Positions 8,701-15,611 of a stretch of 47,474 nucleotides of DNA are shown one piece after another (the first letter of the stretch is position 1; every line of letters begins with the position of its first letter). The stretch is from positions 1 to 47,474 of the forward strand of contig JANQPD010000067.1 of the NCBI GenBank assembly GCA_028285465.1, written 5' to 3'. The position numbers and the translations under genes were made by a program. The notes under the pieces are model-generated. The model was not told the DNA's origin, did not search any database, and saw only the letters and a list, made by a program, of their open reading frames with translations. This stretch comes from Owenweeksia sp. (GTDB lineage: Bacteria > Bacteroidota > Bacteroidia > Flavobacteriales > Schleiferiaceae).

Positions 8701-9208
8701 TGCCCACCGAAATACTGCGGCTTATGCTGCCCCGGGAATTCAATCCGTCAAAGGGCGCAAAAGCGCTGTTGCGCTCGGCCCGGTAGAGTACTCCCGGTTT
8801 TTGAGTAGTACCTGCCGGAAGCAATAAGCTCCTGGGCTTGCGGTATACCTTGGCGCCTAAACGCACCCCCAGGGTTTTATAGCTCAATATAAGGGGCTGC
8901 TCCGGAGGGGTTGAAAAGAGGATACGTGCCAGGCTATCTTGTACAAGTTCATAGACCGGTTTTTGCAAGGCGCTGTCTGCGTCCCGGAAAACAAGCGTAG
9001 TAGGGCGCACATAGAAACTGTCTAACAGCAGCGTATCCGTGTATGCAGGAATGCGGATTTGCTTTTCTCCACCCCAGGAAAACCCAGTAGCATTTTGTGC
9101 AAAACTCCACAAACCGGAAAAAAATAAGAATAGAAGTATGAAAAGCCTTTTTTTCAAATGGCGCACTTGCTTTTGAGGCAACAAATTTGAGGTAATAACG
9201 CCCTGCAT
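5726..9208 (-). CDS. Large outer-membrane protein with SprA-like segments
   Basis: 1160 residues. A signal peptide is present (KKRLFILLFLFFSGLWSFAQ). Residues ~150-390 contain motifs typical of the gliding/secretion translocon protein SprA: GSISRSISVGNNQD, YTQQLREFDRVYI, QGPYKLRG, GSERVYIDG and YVIDYNAGEITF. The C-terminal two thirds alternate like beta-barrel strands and the last residue is Phe, as in many outer-membrane barrels. SprA itself is about twice this length, so this is a shorter relative or a family sharing the repeat, not SprA. ATG at 9208 chosen; a GTG at 9166 would place the signal peptide closer to the start and give 1146 residues. Only 36 nt separate it from the divergent xth gene. 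Confidence 0.6.
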   Translation of the reverse strand: MQGVITSNLLPQKQVRHLKKRLFILLFLFFSGLWSFAQNATGFSWGGEKQIRIPAYTDTLLLDSFYVRPTTLVFRDADSALQKPVYELVQDSLARILFSTPPEQPLILSYKTLGVRLGAKVYRKPRSLLLPAGTTQKPGVLYRAERNSAFAPFDGLNSRGSISRSISVGNNQDAVLNSSLNLQLSGNLGKQTQIRASITDNSIPVQADGYTQQLREFDRVYIELENAEFGLIRAGDYNMINPNYLLHFDKRISGASVFSNINLNNSKVPLRVEGGLARGRFARNRFQGQEGNQGPYKLRGNNDELFIIIISGSERVYIDGNLLTRGQQYDYVIDYNAGEITFTALRPITKESRIVVEFQYTEQNYLRSVVFGATGFENEKLQTQVQFYSEQDSPNQPLTGELNTEEKQLLSGVGDQLNQAVVSTIRPATFDPGQVFYELRDSLGFDSVLVFSVDSTQPLYQASFAFVGNNQGDYIQAQNNANGRVFRWVPPQNGVPQGNFAPQRLLASPNLLQVLNTQTVYTFNAQHTLSIDLAASRNDINLFSDIGKENDIGLAGRLSYRGESPLEKGKLISQVGIEFNEDNFTTIERIRTVEFARDWALPLDFNEGLQMATAGLGYALDTSSATYQLQYLSFGGYTGLKQEVTGRLKSARSVGQLRASWLEAGDSLANSTFLREKLRIRHFYAPRLWTGVFSEGEWNTRRFKSSDTLTQSSYRFLDVGALMGIGDTAANFAELWYSQRFDDTAQSGRFVNFSQVQAVGLEAEAKTRFNSVLNTRIFSRSLKVYQPEERDLERTVTARFNYIQRLFKNAIVSTTFYESGSGTEARRVFNYIEVPAGTGVYTHTDYNGNGIQELDEFEVAPQPDLARYVRVFLPTNDFLRTNLNKFSEIINLNAPFSWQNARGIKKILSRFSLLSNYQLDRKTLLTGATNNLNPFAEVTDDSLIVALNNSFRNTLYFNRTQNKFGIDYTYRTSDNRNLLSFGVEQRTVLENTFNLRWQLIEPLQLRGSFSAVDKENLSTNFSRRNFTINQRVNRYALAYQPNDALVLTATYAYEAQNGSADDEISLKGSDIGFNCTYNLANSLSLQSQLNYILNNFEGNSNNPAAFEMLRGLQPGRNGTWNLVLQKTIRKSILLSLNYSGRISEDNPVIQTANVQVKAFF

Positions 9209-9244
9209 GGACGTTCTGTATATTTTAGCCCAAAATACGCATAG

Positions 9245-10012
9245 ATGTTAGTACTGTCTTACAATGTAAATGGAATACGCGCTGCTTTAAATAAAGGCTT
9301 CCTTGAATGGCTGCAACAGGCGAACCCCGATGTGGTCTGTCTGCAGGAAACAAAAGCTTTACCGGAGCAGTTGGATACCACGCTATTTGAAAAAGCAGGT
9401 TATCACCATTACTGGCATAGTGCAGAGAAAAAAGGCTATAGCGGAGTGGCCATTTTGAGCAAAAAGGAAGCGGATAGCGTGAAATATGGTTGCGGGATAG
9501 AGTACATCGACAAGGAGGGGCGTGTGCTTCAGGCCGACTTTGGCCCCCTTTCTGTCTTAAGTACTTATTTCCCTTCCGGGAGCAGTGGCGATGCCCGGCA
9601 AGCGGTGAAAATGCAGTTTTTAAACGATATACAGATCTACCTGGATGTACTTCGTGCGGAAAGACCCAAACTGCTGGTATCCGGGGATTACAACATTTGC
9701 CATAAGCCTATCGACATCCACGACCCCGTTCGCAATGCCACTTCTTCTGGTTTTTTGCCCGAGGAACGCCAATGGGTAACGGGCTTTTTACAAAGCGGCT
9801 GGGTAGATACCTTCAGAGTATTTAACGAGGAACCTCATAATTATAGTTGGTGGAGCTATCGCGCCAATGCACGGGCCAATAATAAAGGCTGGCGTATAGA
9901 TTACCATATGTGCACGGAAAACCTGAGAGAAAACCTGAAGCGTGCGGCCATTCTGCCCGGTGCCAAACATTCAGACCATTGTCCTGTACTTGTAGAATTA
10001 ACGCAGGTGTGA
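9245..10012 (+). CDS. xth: Exodeoxyribonuclease III (AP endonuclease)
   Basis: 255 residues covering the whole endonuclease/exonuclease/phosphatase fold, normal length for ExoA/Xth. Diagnostic motifs: NVNGIR at 7-12, catalytic metal-binding Glu in CLQETK (Glu35), KKGYSGVA, TYFPSG, GDYN for the active-site Asp and Asn, NNKGWRIDY and HSDHCPV for the Asp-His pair. The enzyme cuts the backbone at abasic sites and removes 3' blocks in base excision repair. It is divergent from the outer-membrane protein gene. Confidence 0.95.
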   Translation: MLVLSYNVNGIRAALNKGFLEWLQQANPDVVCLQETKALPEQLDTTLFEKAGYHHYWHSAEKKGYSGVAILSKKEADSVKYGCGIEYIDKEGRVLQADFGPLSVLSTYFPSGSSGDARQAVKMQFLNDIQIYLDVLRAERPKLLVSGDYNICHKPIDIHDPVRNATSSGFLPEERQWVTGFLQSGWVDTFRVFNEEPHNYSWWSYRANARANNKGWRIDYHMCTENLRENLKRAAILPGAKHSDHCPVLVELTQV

Positions 10013-10158
10013 AAAAAGCGTTTTTTTCGAAATAGGGCCTGCCGTGCATGTTCAAGTGAGTCCAATGCTGGAAAGGTGATGTAAAACAAGTGCACGTTAT
10101 CAACAGTCTGTTATTGCTAACTTCCCCTTGCCTTTTACCAGCGGGAGTAGCGGCAGCT

Positions 10159-10166
10159 TATTTTTG
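10159..10166 (+). promoter_or_regulatory. TAnnTTTG -7 box of the OmpA-family gene
   Basis: TATTTTTG, exact match to the Bacteroidota -7 consensus, 14 nt before the ATG at 10181. The nearest TTG (10128-10130) is 28 nt away, longer than usual, so the -33 element is uncertain. Confidence 0.45.
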
Positions 10167-10180
10167 AATGACTATATAGC

Positions 10181-11164
10181 ATGCAAATGAAAAAGTGGAT
10201 ATTTCTTCTGGTTTTGGGTACGTGGATGATGAGTTCCTGTGTATCGAGCAAAATACACAAGGAACTGCAAACGCGCTTTGAAACGCTTGAAGAGGAAAAT
10301 GCAGTCTTGCGCAAAGAGAATGACGTTTTAAAAGGGCAGCTGGAGATCAGCAGCAATGAACTGAACGAATTGAAAGCGAAATACGCTGCTTTGCAGGGAG
10401 ATACCATGCAGTTGCGTGACCGCTACAATGCATTGCACGAAAAGTACATTGCATTAAACAAGAGCTACGAATTTTTATTGGAGAATAACAATGCTCTGAT
10501 GGCGAGCAACCAGGCCGAAAATAAAAAGTTGTTGGCCAGGCTCAACGGGCTTCAGGAAGAGCTACAGGCAAAAGAAGATAGCCTCAACAGCGAGCAAAAC
10601 CGGTTGGAATACCTGGCGAAAGAACTACAAAAACGAGAATCCCGCGTATATGAATTGGAGTCGTTGATCGCACGTAAAGATTCTACCGTAAATTATGTAC
10701 GTAAGCGGGTCGCAGACGCTTTGCTCAATTTTGAAGGGAAAGGGCTTACCGTAGAGCAGCGCAACGGTAAAGTATATGTTTCCCTGGAGAATAGCCTGTT
10801 GTTTAAAAGCGCTAGTTGGGAGGTAGACAATAAAGGAAAGAAAGCACTGGAACAATTGGCGGTAGTGCTGGCCGAAAACCCAGACCTTGCTGTGGTAGTT
10901 GAGGGCCATACGGATGCAGATGCCTTTAAGGGAAAAACGGCGGTAAAAGACAACTGGGACCTTTCCGTGATGCGTGCCACCTCTATCGTGAAAATACTGA
11001 CGGCCAACGAGGGGGTAGACCCCCAGAAGATCACAGCTGCGGGGCGCAGTGAATTTGTCCCTCTGGCCAGCAACGATACGGAAGAGGGAAAAGCCATGAA
11101 CAGGCGCACGGAGATCATCATTACCCCCAACCTCAGCGAATTAGCCGATCTGTTGAAAGAGTAG
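10181..11164 (+). CDS. OmpA-family lipoprotein with coiled-coil stalk
   Basis: 327 residues. Lipoprotein signal with lipobox MSSC (Cys20). Residues ~25-165 form a long coiled coil (repeated Glu/Leu/Lys pattern). Residues ~200-320 are an OmpA-like peptidoglycan-binding domain with EGHTDAD, ITAAGRSEF and NRRTEIII; the Asp and Arg that contact diaminopimelate are present. The likely role is anchoring the outer membrane to peptidoglycan, with the coiled coil as a spacer across the periplasm. Start may be the first ATG or the ATG two codons later (MKKW). It is convergent with hemD. Confidence 0.85.
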   Translation: MQMKKWIFLLVLGTWMMSSCVSSKIHKELQTRFETLEEENAVLRKENDVLKGQLEISSNELNELKAKYAALQGDTMQLRDRYNALHEKYIALNKSYEFLLENNNALMASNQAENKKLLARLNGLQEELQAKEDSLNSEQNRLEYLAKELQKRESRVYELESLIARKDSTVNYVRKRVADALLNFEGKGLTVEQRNGKVYVSLENSLLFKSASWEVDNKGKKALEQLAVVLAENPDLAVVVEGHTDADAFKGKTAVKDNWDLSVMRATSIVKILTANEGVDPQKITAAGRSEFVPLASNDTEEGKAMNRRTEIIITPNLSELADLLKE

Positions 11165-11230
11165 AATTTCTGGTTTATTCGGTGCAAAGGCTACAAAGCC
11201 AAAAGGCTGTGCGCCCGGGTGAAGCTACGT

Positions 11231-11989
11231 TTACTTTTTGTTTACCTCTTTGATATAGGCCTCCAGCGCCATGGTCATAGACGGGAACTTAGGAGTAGGT
11301 GCTTTGATGTCGAGCCTTAAGTTGGCGTCTTTTATTGCCTGTTGTGTGGTGTTGCCGAAAGCCGCAATACGCGTGTTGTTTTGCTCAAAATCTGGAAAGT
11401 TTTCAAGGAGGGACTTGATGCCACTTGGGGAGAAGAAAACCAGGATGTCGTAAAAAACGTCAGAAAGATGTGAAAGGTCGCTGCTCACGGTATTGTACAT
11501 AATGGCACGGGTATAGTCGATCTTTGCGTCTTTCAAAAGCCTGGGGATTTCAGGCTTTAATACGTCAGAAGTAGGCAGTAAATATTTTTCTGCCTTGTGC
11601 TTTTTCAAGAGTGGGATAAGGTCCTGAAACGTATTGTTGCCAAAATAGATCTTACGTTTGCGGTATACCACATACTTCTGAAGATAGTAAGCGATAGCCT
11701 CCGATGTACAGAAATATTTCATCTCGTTAGGAACGGCAAAACGCATTTCTTCAGCTACCCTAAAAAAGTGATCCACGGCATTTCTGCTAGTTAGGATAAC
11801 CGCAGAGTGTTGTGCAACATTTACTTTTTGCTTACGTACATCTGCCACGTCCACTCCCGCGATATGTATAAAGGGAATGAAATCGATTTTCACCTTATGC
11901 TTGTTCGCCAGATCCAGATATGGAGAATTTTCCGTTTGGGGTTCAGGCTGTGAAACGAGAATAGTTTTTACCTTCAAAACTACGCGCAC
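11231..11989 (-). CDS. hemD: Uroporphyrinogen-III synthase
   Basis: 252 residues in the HemD fold. It starts with the family-typical KVKTILVSQPEP and contains ILTSRNAVDHFF, YFCTSEAIAYYLQKYV, VFFSPSGIKSL and RIAAFGNTT. The enzyme closes hydroxymethylbilane to uroporphyrinogen III in haem and sirohaem synthesis. The first start codon is GTG at 11989; a TTG at 11977 would give the N-terminus usual for Bacteroidota homologues (MKVKTILVS) and may be the real start. The upstream DUF4271 gene ends 37 nt earlier; the pairing of these two families recurs in Bacteroidota and suggests one transcript. Confidence 0.88.
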   Translation of the reverse strand: MRVVLKVKTILVSQPEPQTENSPYLDLANKHKVKIDFIPFIHIAGVDVADVRKQKVNVAQHSAVILTSRNAVDHFFRVAEEMRFAVPNEMKYFCTSEAIAYYLQKYVVYRKRKIYFGNNTFQDLIPLLKKHKAEKYLLPTSDVLKPEIPRLLKDAKIDYTRAIMYNTVSSDLSHLSDVFYDILVFFSPSGIKSLLENFPDFEQNNTRIAAFGNTTQQAIKDANLRLDIKAPTPKFPSMTMALEAYIKEVNKK

Positions 11990-12025
11990 TTAAGGGTTAG
12001 TATACTGATGATGATCTATTTGCTT

Positions 12026-12691
12026 TTACCAAAAAAGCCATTTCAGCAAAAAGAAAATAGGCATCATTTCGAGCGCGCAAATGTATAAAAATTTAAGGTA
12101 AGAAGGAGCTGACATTTTCCACAGAATCAGGTTGCTCTGTATAACCCCCAGGATATAGGATAAGCCAATAAAAATCCCCAAAATTATACTGAATAAAAAA
12201 GTGAGCTCTCTTACATAAACTACCAAAGCGATTAAAGGCAGTAGATAAAAGGCAGACCATACCCGGTAGCTCAAATTTACATTTGAGGCAAAGCTGAGTT
12301 CTCCATCATGTTCATACAACCACTCGAGCAAGGCATTCAGCAAAGCCTTGCCCAAAAAGAAGAGCAGCACGAAAAAAAGGATACGTATAAAGTCAAGATA
12401 ATGACCGAAATAAGCCGCAGGGTTTTGCTGCTGGGCGCGGTGCACCACAAATATAGCCAGGGCAAACATGGCATAGGAGTGTACGCTAAGCAGCGTTTCG
12501 AACCGCTTAAGCCCCTGAAAAGGCCTGAAGTCACCGATCAGTTCATTGCGCTTGGTATGGAGGGGCAAATTCAAAAAACTTAAAAACCGCTTTGGGGCGG
12601 TAAGTTTTGCCCATAATAAGGTCCCTGCAGAAAGCAATAAGAGTAAATAGATCCAATCCGTATGATGCGTGAGAACGGGTAGTTCTTTCAT
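12026..12691 (-). CDS. DUF4271 multi-pass membrane protein
   Basis: 221 residues with about six hydrophobic helices, including one near the N-terminus (IYLLLLLSAGTLLW), and a short Trp-rich end (LLKWLFW). Sequence and location directly upstream of hemD match DUF4271, a Bacteroidota-specific inner-membrane family. Function unknown; the conserved linkage to HemD hints at a role around tetrapyrrole synthesis or transport, which is inference only. A -7 box lies 17 nt upstream of its ATG. Confidence 0.8.
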   Translation of the reverse strand: MKELPVLTHHTDWIYLLLLLSAGTLLWAKLTAPKRFLSFLNLPLHTKRNELIGDFRPFQGLKRFETLLSVHSYAMFALAIFVVHRAQQQNPAAYFGHYLDFIRILFFVLLFFLGKALLNALLEWLYEHDGELSFASNVNLSYRVWSAFYLLPLIALVVYVRELTFLFSIILGIFIGLSYILGVIQSNLILWKMSAPSYLKFLYICALEMMPIFFLLKWLFW

Positions 12692-12708
12692 TGTATCCGG
12701 TAGAGGTG

Positions 12709-12716
12709 CAAAGGTA
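12709..12716 (-). promoter_or_regulatory. TAnnTTTG -7 box of the DUF4271-hemD operon
   Basis: On the minus strand TACCTTTG matches the consensus exactly, 17 nt before the ATG at 12691. No TTG at the usual -33 spacing was found. Confidence 0.5.
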
Positions 12717-12727
12717 AAGGATACAAA

Positions 12728-12764
12728 AAAGCGTGCTGCGGAAATAATATGCGCAGCACGCTTT
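12728..12764 (-). terminator. Terminator of the T9SS cargo gene
   Basis: Perfect 13-bp inverted repeat (AAAGCGTGCTGCG and complement) with an 11-nt loop. On the minus strand it ends in TTTTTT. It lies 22 nt beyond the stop codon of the gene at 12787 and before the DUF4271 promoter. Confidence 0.85.
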
Positions 12765-12786
12765 ACAGTATCGGGGCGAACTGTTT

Positions 12787-13605
12787 TTATTTAGTTACCT
12801 GCAGCTTTTGCACGGATAAACCGGGCGTATCTGCCCTAATAAAGTACTGTCCGGCAGGGAGTGTTTCGAGCGGCAAGGTCCACACCCCGGCATTCAGGTA
12901 AGTATCCGCTGTAAAAGTACTCAGCCGTTGTCCCTTCAGGTTCAACAGGTACAGCGCGTTCACTTCAGTTGGTACATTTTCAAGGTGTACCATTTCCGAA
13001 GCGGGATTGGGATACATCTTTACAGCAATGTCCTGCGGCTCATTGAGCGATATGCCACTTTCTTTAGACAATACGGTTGTTTCCGTTAAGATCACATCTC
13101 CACCGGTACCTCCGTTGTTGTTCGCAAAGTTAGCGGCCACATATACTGTGGTTTGATCTGGCGCCGTACCACTATTCCACTGGAAAGTGTAGGTTTTCAT
13201 ATTTCCTACGGCAGCTGTGCCTGATGAGTTGTGGGTTACATACAAACCGCTTAGCCTCACCTCTGCATTTCCACCTGTGGTTATAGTGCCTTCATGCCCG
13301 GCCCCACTTTCTACACTCGCCTGAAAACCGGTACGGGTAACGCCTGTGGCTCCCGCATCCAGCTGCACGGTGATCGTATAATCGGTATTTTCCACGAAGC
13401 CGCTGCTCGGTATGTCGGAGCTTATCGAGATAGACTGGGTGCTCACCGCAGGCCCGTTGTGGCATCCGGCACTGGCACAGGTGTTCCCTCCGCTCGCAGG
13501 AGAGCCTGAGCGACCTGCAGGGGCTCCGCTGGCGTTGGTAAGTGCTTCAAAAGAAAGAAACAGGCAAACACAAATTGCCGTAAGTAAAGAGTAAGATTTT
13601 TTCAT
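12787..13605 (-). CDS. T9SS type A sorting-domain protein with choice-of-anchor V domain
   Basis: 272 residues from the ATG at 13605, which begins the signal peptide (MKKSYSLLTAICVCLFL). An in-frame start 20 codons upstream would bury it. After cleavage comes a segment GRSGSPASGGNTCASAGCHNG, then a ~140-residue beta domain (YTITVQLDAG..., GFQASVE...), the choice-of-anchor V / Reeler-like type often carrying a CxxCH-like cysteine motif. The C-terminal ~70 residues (MYPNPASEMVHLENV... GQYFIRAD... QKLQV) are a type A T9SS sorting signal, so the protein is exported to the cell surface. The partner is unknown. Confidence 0.85.
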   Translation of the reverse strand: MKKSYSLLTAICVCLFLSFEALTNASGAPAGRSGSPASGGNTCASAGCHNGPAVSTQSISISSDIPSSGFVENTDYTITVQLDAGATGVTRTGFQASVESGAGHEGTITTGGNAEVRLSGLYVTHNSSGTAAVGNMKTYTFQWNSGTAPDQTTVYVAANFANNNGGTGGDVILTETTVLSKESGISLNEPQDIAVKMYPNPASEMVHLENVPTEVNALYLLNLKGQRLSTFTADTYLNAGVWTLPLETLPAGQYFIRADTPGLSVQKLQVTK

Positions 13606-13653
13606 TGACAAGGAATTTATATTGATGGTAAAGTTATACTTTTCATCATTACC

Positions 13654-13661
13654 TACATTTG
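13654..13661 (+). promoter_or_regulatory. TAnnTTTG -7 box of the acyl-CoA dehydrogenase gene
   Basis: TACATTTG, exact consensus, 19 nt before the ATG at 13681, inside the 75-bp divergent intergenic region shared with the T9SS cargo gene. Confidence 0.5.
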
Positions 13662-13680
13662 CCAAAAATTTTAACAGACT

Positions 13681-14859
13681 ATGTCGAGCGATTTATTCCA
13701 GGCGCCTGATTATTATCAGGTAGATGAACTCTTAAGTGAGGAGCATATTTTAGTGCGCAACGCTACCCGCGATTGGGTAAAGAAAGAGGTTACGCCCATC
13801 ATAAACGAATATGCTCAAAAAGCAGAATACCCTACCCAGCTGACCAAAGGCCTGGCTGAGGTGGGTGCTTTTGGTCCGTACATACCGGAAACGTATGGCG
13901 GAGCGGGCCTGGATCAGATCTCTTATGGCCTTATGATGCAGGAGATTGAACGGGGCGATTCGGGTATTCGCTCTACCTGTTCGGTACAGTCTTCTTTAGT
14001 TATGTACCCCATCTATGCCTATGGCAATGAAGAGCAACGGAAAAAATACCTGCCCAAGCTGGCCAGTGGTGAGTGGATCGGCTGTTTTGGCCTGACTGAA
14101 CCAAATTATGGCTCTAACCCTGGGGGCATGGTTACGCATTATAAAGATATGGGGGATCATTACCTCCTCAACGGGGCGAAAATGTGGATCAGCAATTCGC
14201 CTATGGCACAAATTGCGGTGGTTTGGGCTAAAAATGAAGAAGGACGTATACACGGCCTTATCGTGGAACGGGGCATGGAAGGTTTTACCACACCCGAAAC
14301 ACACAACAAATGGAGTTTACGGGCGTCTATCACCGGGGAACTGGTCTTTGATAATGTAAAAGTACCCAAGGAGAATCTCCTGCCTAACAAATCCGGTTTG
14401 GGAGCACCCCTCGGTTGCCTGGATAGCGCCCGTTACGGCATTGCCTGGGGTGCGATAGGGGCTGCCATGGATTGTTACGACACAGCCCTGCGTTATGCTA
14501 AGGAACGCGTACAGTTTGACAAGCCTATTGCTGCTTACCAGTTGCAACAGAAAAAACTGGCCGAAATGATCACTGAGATTACCAAGGCACAACTCCTGAC
14601 CTGGCGCCTCGGGACGCTTAAAAATGAAAAGCGTGCTACTTCTGCTCAAATATCCATGGCCAAGCGCAATAACGTGGATATGGCGCTTAAAATAGCGCGT
14701 GAGGCACGTCAAATTCTCGGAGGTATGGGGATTACGGGAGATTACAGCATTATGCGGCATATGATGAACCTGGAATCGGTAGTGACCTATGAAGGCACGC
14801 ACGATATTCACTTGCTGATTACCGGAATGGACATCACGGGGCACAATGCCTTTAAATAA
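13681..14859 (+). CDS. gcdH: Glutaryl-CoA dehydrogenase-like acyl-CoA dehydrogenase
   Basis: 392 residues, full-length acyl-CoA dehydrogenase fold. The catalytic Glu is in TYEGTHDIH (Glu371), the position and motif used by glutaryl-CoA and related dehydrogenases. FAD-binding motifs FGLTEPNYGSNPGG and WISNSPMAQ are present, as is the GCDH-typical SVQSSLVMYPI. Glutaryl-CoA dehydrogenase oxidises and decarboxylates glutaryl-CoA to crotonyl-CoA in lysine/tryptophan degradation, passing electrons to ETF. A general short-chain acyl-CoA dehydrogenase is the alternative. Its stop codon overlaps the apt start by one base (TAATG), so translation of the two is probably coupled. Confidence 0.88.
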   Translation: MSSDLFQAPDYYQVDELLSEEHILVRNATRDWVKKEVTPIINEYAQKAEYPTQLTKGLAEVGAFGPYIPETYGGAGLDQISYGLMMQEIERGDSGIRSTCSVQSSLVMYPIYAYGNEEQRKKYLPKLASGEWIGCFGLTEPNYGSNPGGMVTHYKDMGDHYLLNGAKMWISNSPMAQIAVVWAKNEEGRIHGLIVERGMEGFTTPETHNKWSLRASITGELVFDNVKVPKENLLPNKSGLGAPLGCLDSARYGIAWGAIGAAMDCYDTALRYAKERVQFDKPIAAYQLQQKKLAEMITEITKAQLLTWRLGTLKNEKRATSAQISMAKRNNVDMALKIAREARQILGGMGITGDYSIMRHMMNLESVVTYEGTHDIHLLITGMDITGHNAFK

Positions 14860-15383
14860 TGTTAGAACAGAAAATAAAATCTGTTATTAAAGAAGTACCT
14901 GACTTTCCCAAGCCGGGTATTTCTTTTAAAGACATTACACCTCTGTTGCTGGAACCTACCCTTGTAGAGGAAATCCTGGAAGAAATGATGGTTCAGGTGC
15001 ACCCGCAACAGGTAGAAGCTGTGGCCGGGGTTGAATCCAGGGGTTTTTTGTTTGGTTTGCCTCTGGCGATAAAGTTGGGTGTACCCTTTATTCCGCTCAG
15101 AAAAGCCGGGAAACTGCCTCGTGCTACTTTGCGCGAAACGTATGCCCTGGAATACGGGGAGGCAAGCATAGAATTACATGCGGAAGACATCTCCCCGGGC
15201 CAGCGCGTACTCATACACGATGACCTGCTTGCTACCGGGGGTACAGCCAAAGCAGCCGCTTCCTTACTTCAGAAGGCAGGGGCGGAGATATGTGGGTTTC
15301 ATTTTTTGGTAAGCCTGCTCTTTTTGTCGGGTGCTGATGTCCTTACCCCCATAGCAGGAGTAAAGCAACTGGTTGCCTATTAG
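14859..15383 (+). CDS. apt: Adenine phosphoribosyltransferase
   Basis: 174 residues, standard Apt length. It starts KIKSVIKEVPDFPKPGISFKDI-like, typical of Apt, carries GVESRGFLFG and the PRPP loop VLIHDDLLATGGTA. It converts adenine and PRPP to AMP (purine salvage). The start ATG shares one base with the stop of the upstream dehydrogenase, and a terminator overlaps its stop codon. Confidence 0.95.
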   Translation: MLEQKIKSVIKEVPDFPKPGISFKDITPLLLEPTLVEEILEEMMVQVHPQQVEAVAGVESRGFLFGLPLAIKLGVPFIPLRKAGKLPRATLRETYALEYGEASIELHAEDISPGQRVLIHDDLLATGGTAKAAASLLQKAGAEICGFHFLVSLLFLSGADVLTPIAGVKQLVAY

Positions 15384-15403
15384 GGGTACTTCACCCCTTT
15401 TTG
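15382..15403 (+). terminator. Terminator at the end of apt
   Basis: AGGGGT/ACCCCT stem with a 5-nt loop followed by TTTTT, beginning at the apt stop codon. Confidence 0.6.
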
Positions 15404-15548
15404 GGGATTTTTGCCTTGGGGGTTTTGCTATAAGTGTGCTTAACGTGCACTATTACAGGTGAAAAGAATTCCTTATGATACTGGCTTAGTGCTTGCTTTC
15501 TTCAACGCAATGGGAAATTAAGTAAGTCAAAGCTCATTATTCTACTTG

Positions 15549-15586
15549 AAAAAGCCCGTTTCAAAATATTTTGAAACGGGCTTTTT
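15549..15586. terminator. Bidirectional terminator between apt and the LruC gene
   Basis: Perfect 18-bp dyad (AAAAAGCCCGTTTCAAAA and complement) around a 2-nt centre, with T runs on both strands. It can end transcripts from both convergent genes. Confidence 0.9.
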
Positions 15587-15611
15587 AGGTTGTGGATTTC
15601 GCAGGTCCGGT

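Noticed and set aside
13606..13665. Longer T9SS protein start
   Set aside because: It puts 20 residues before a clean signal peptide; ATG at 13605 is preferred.
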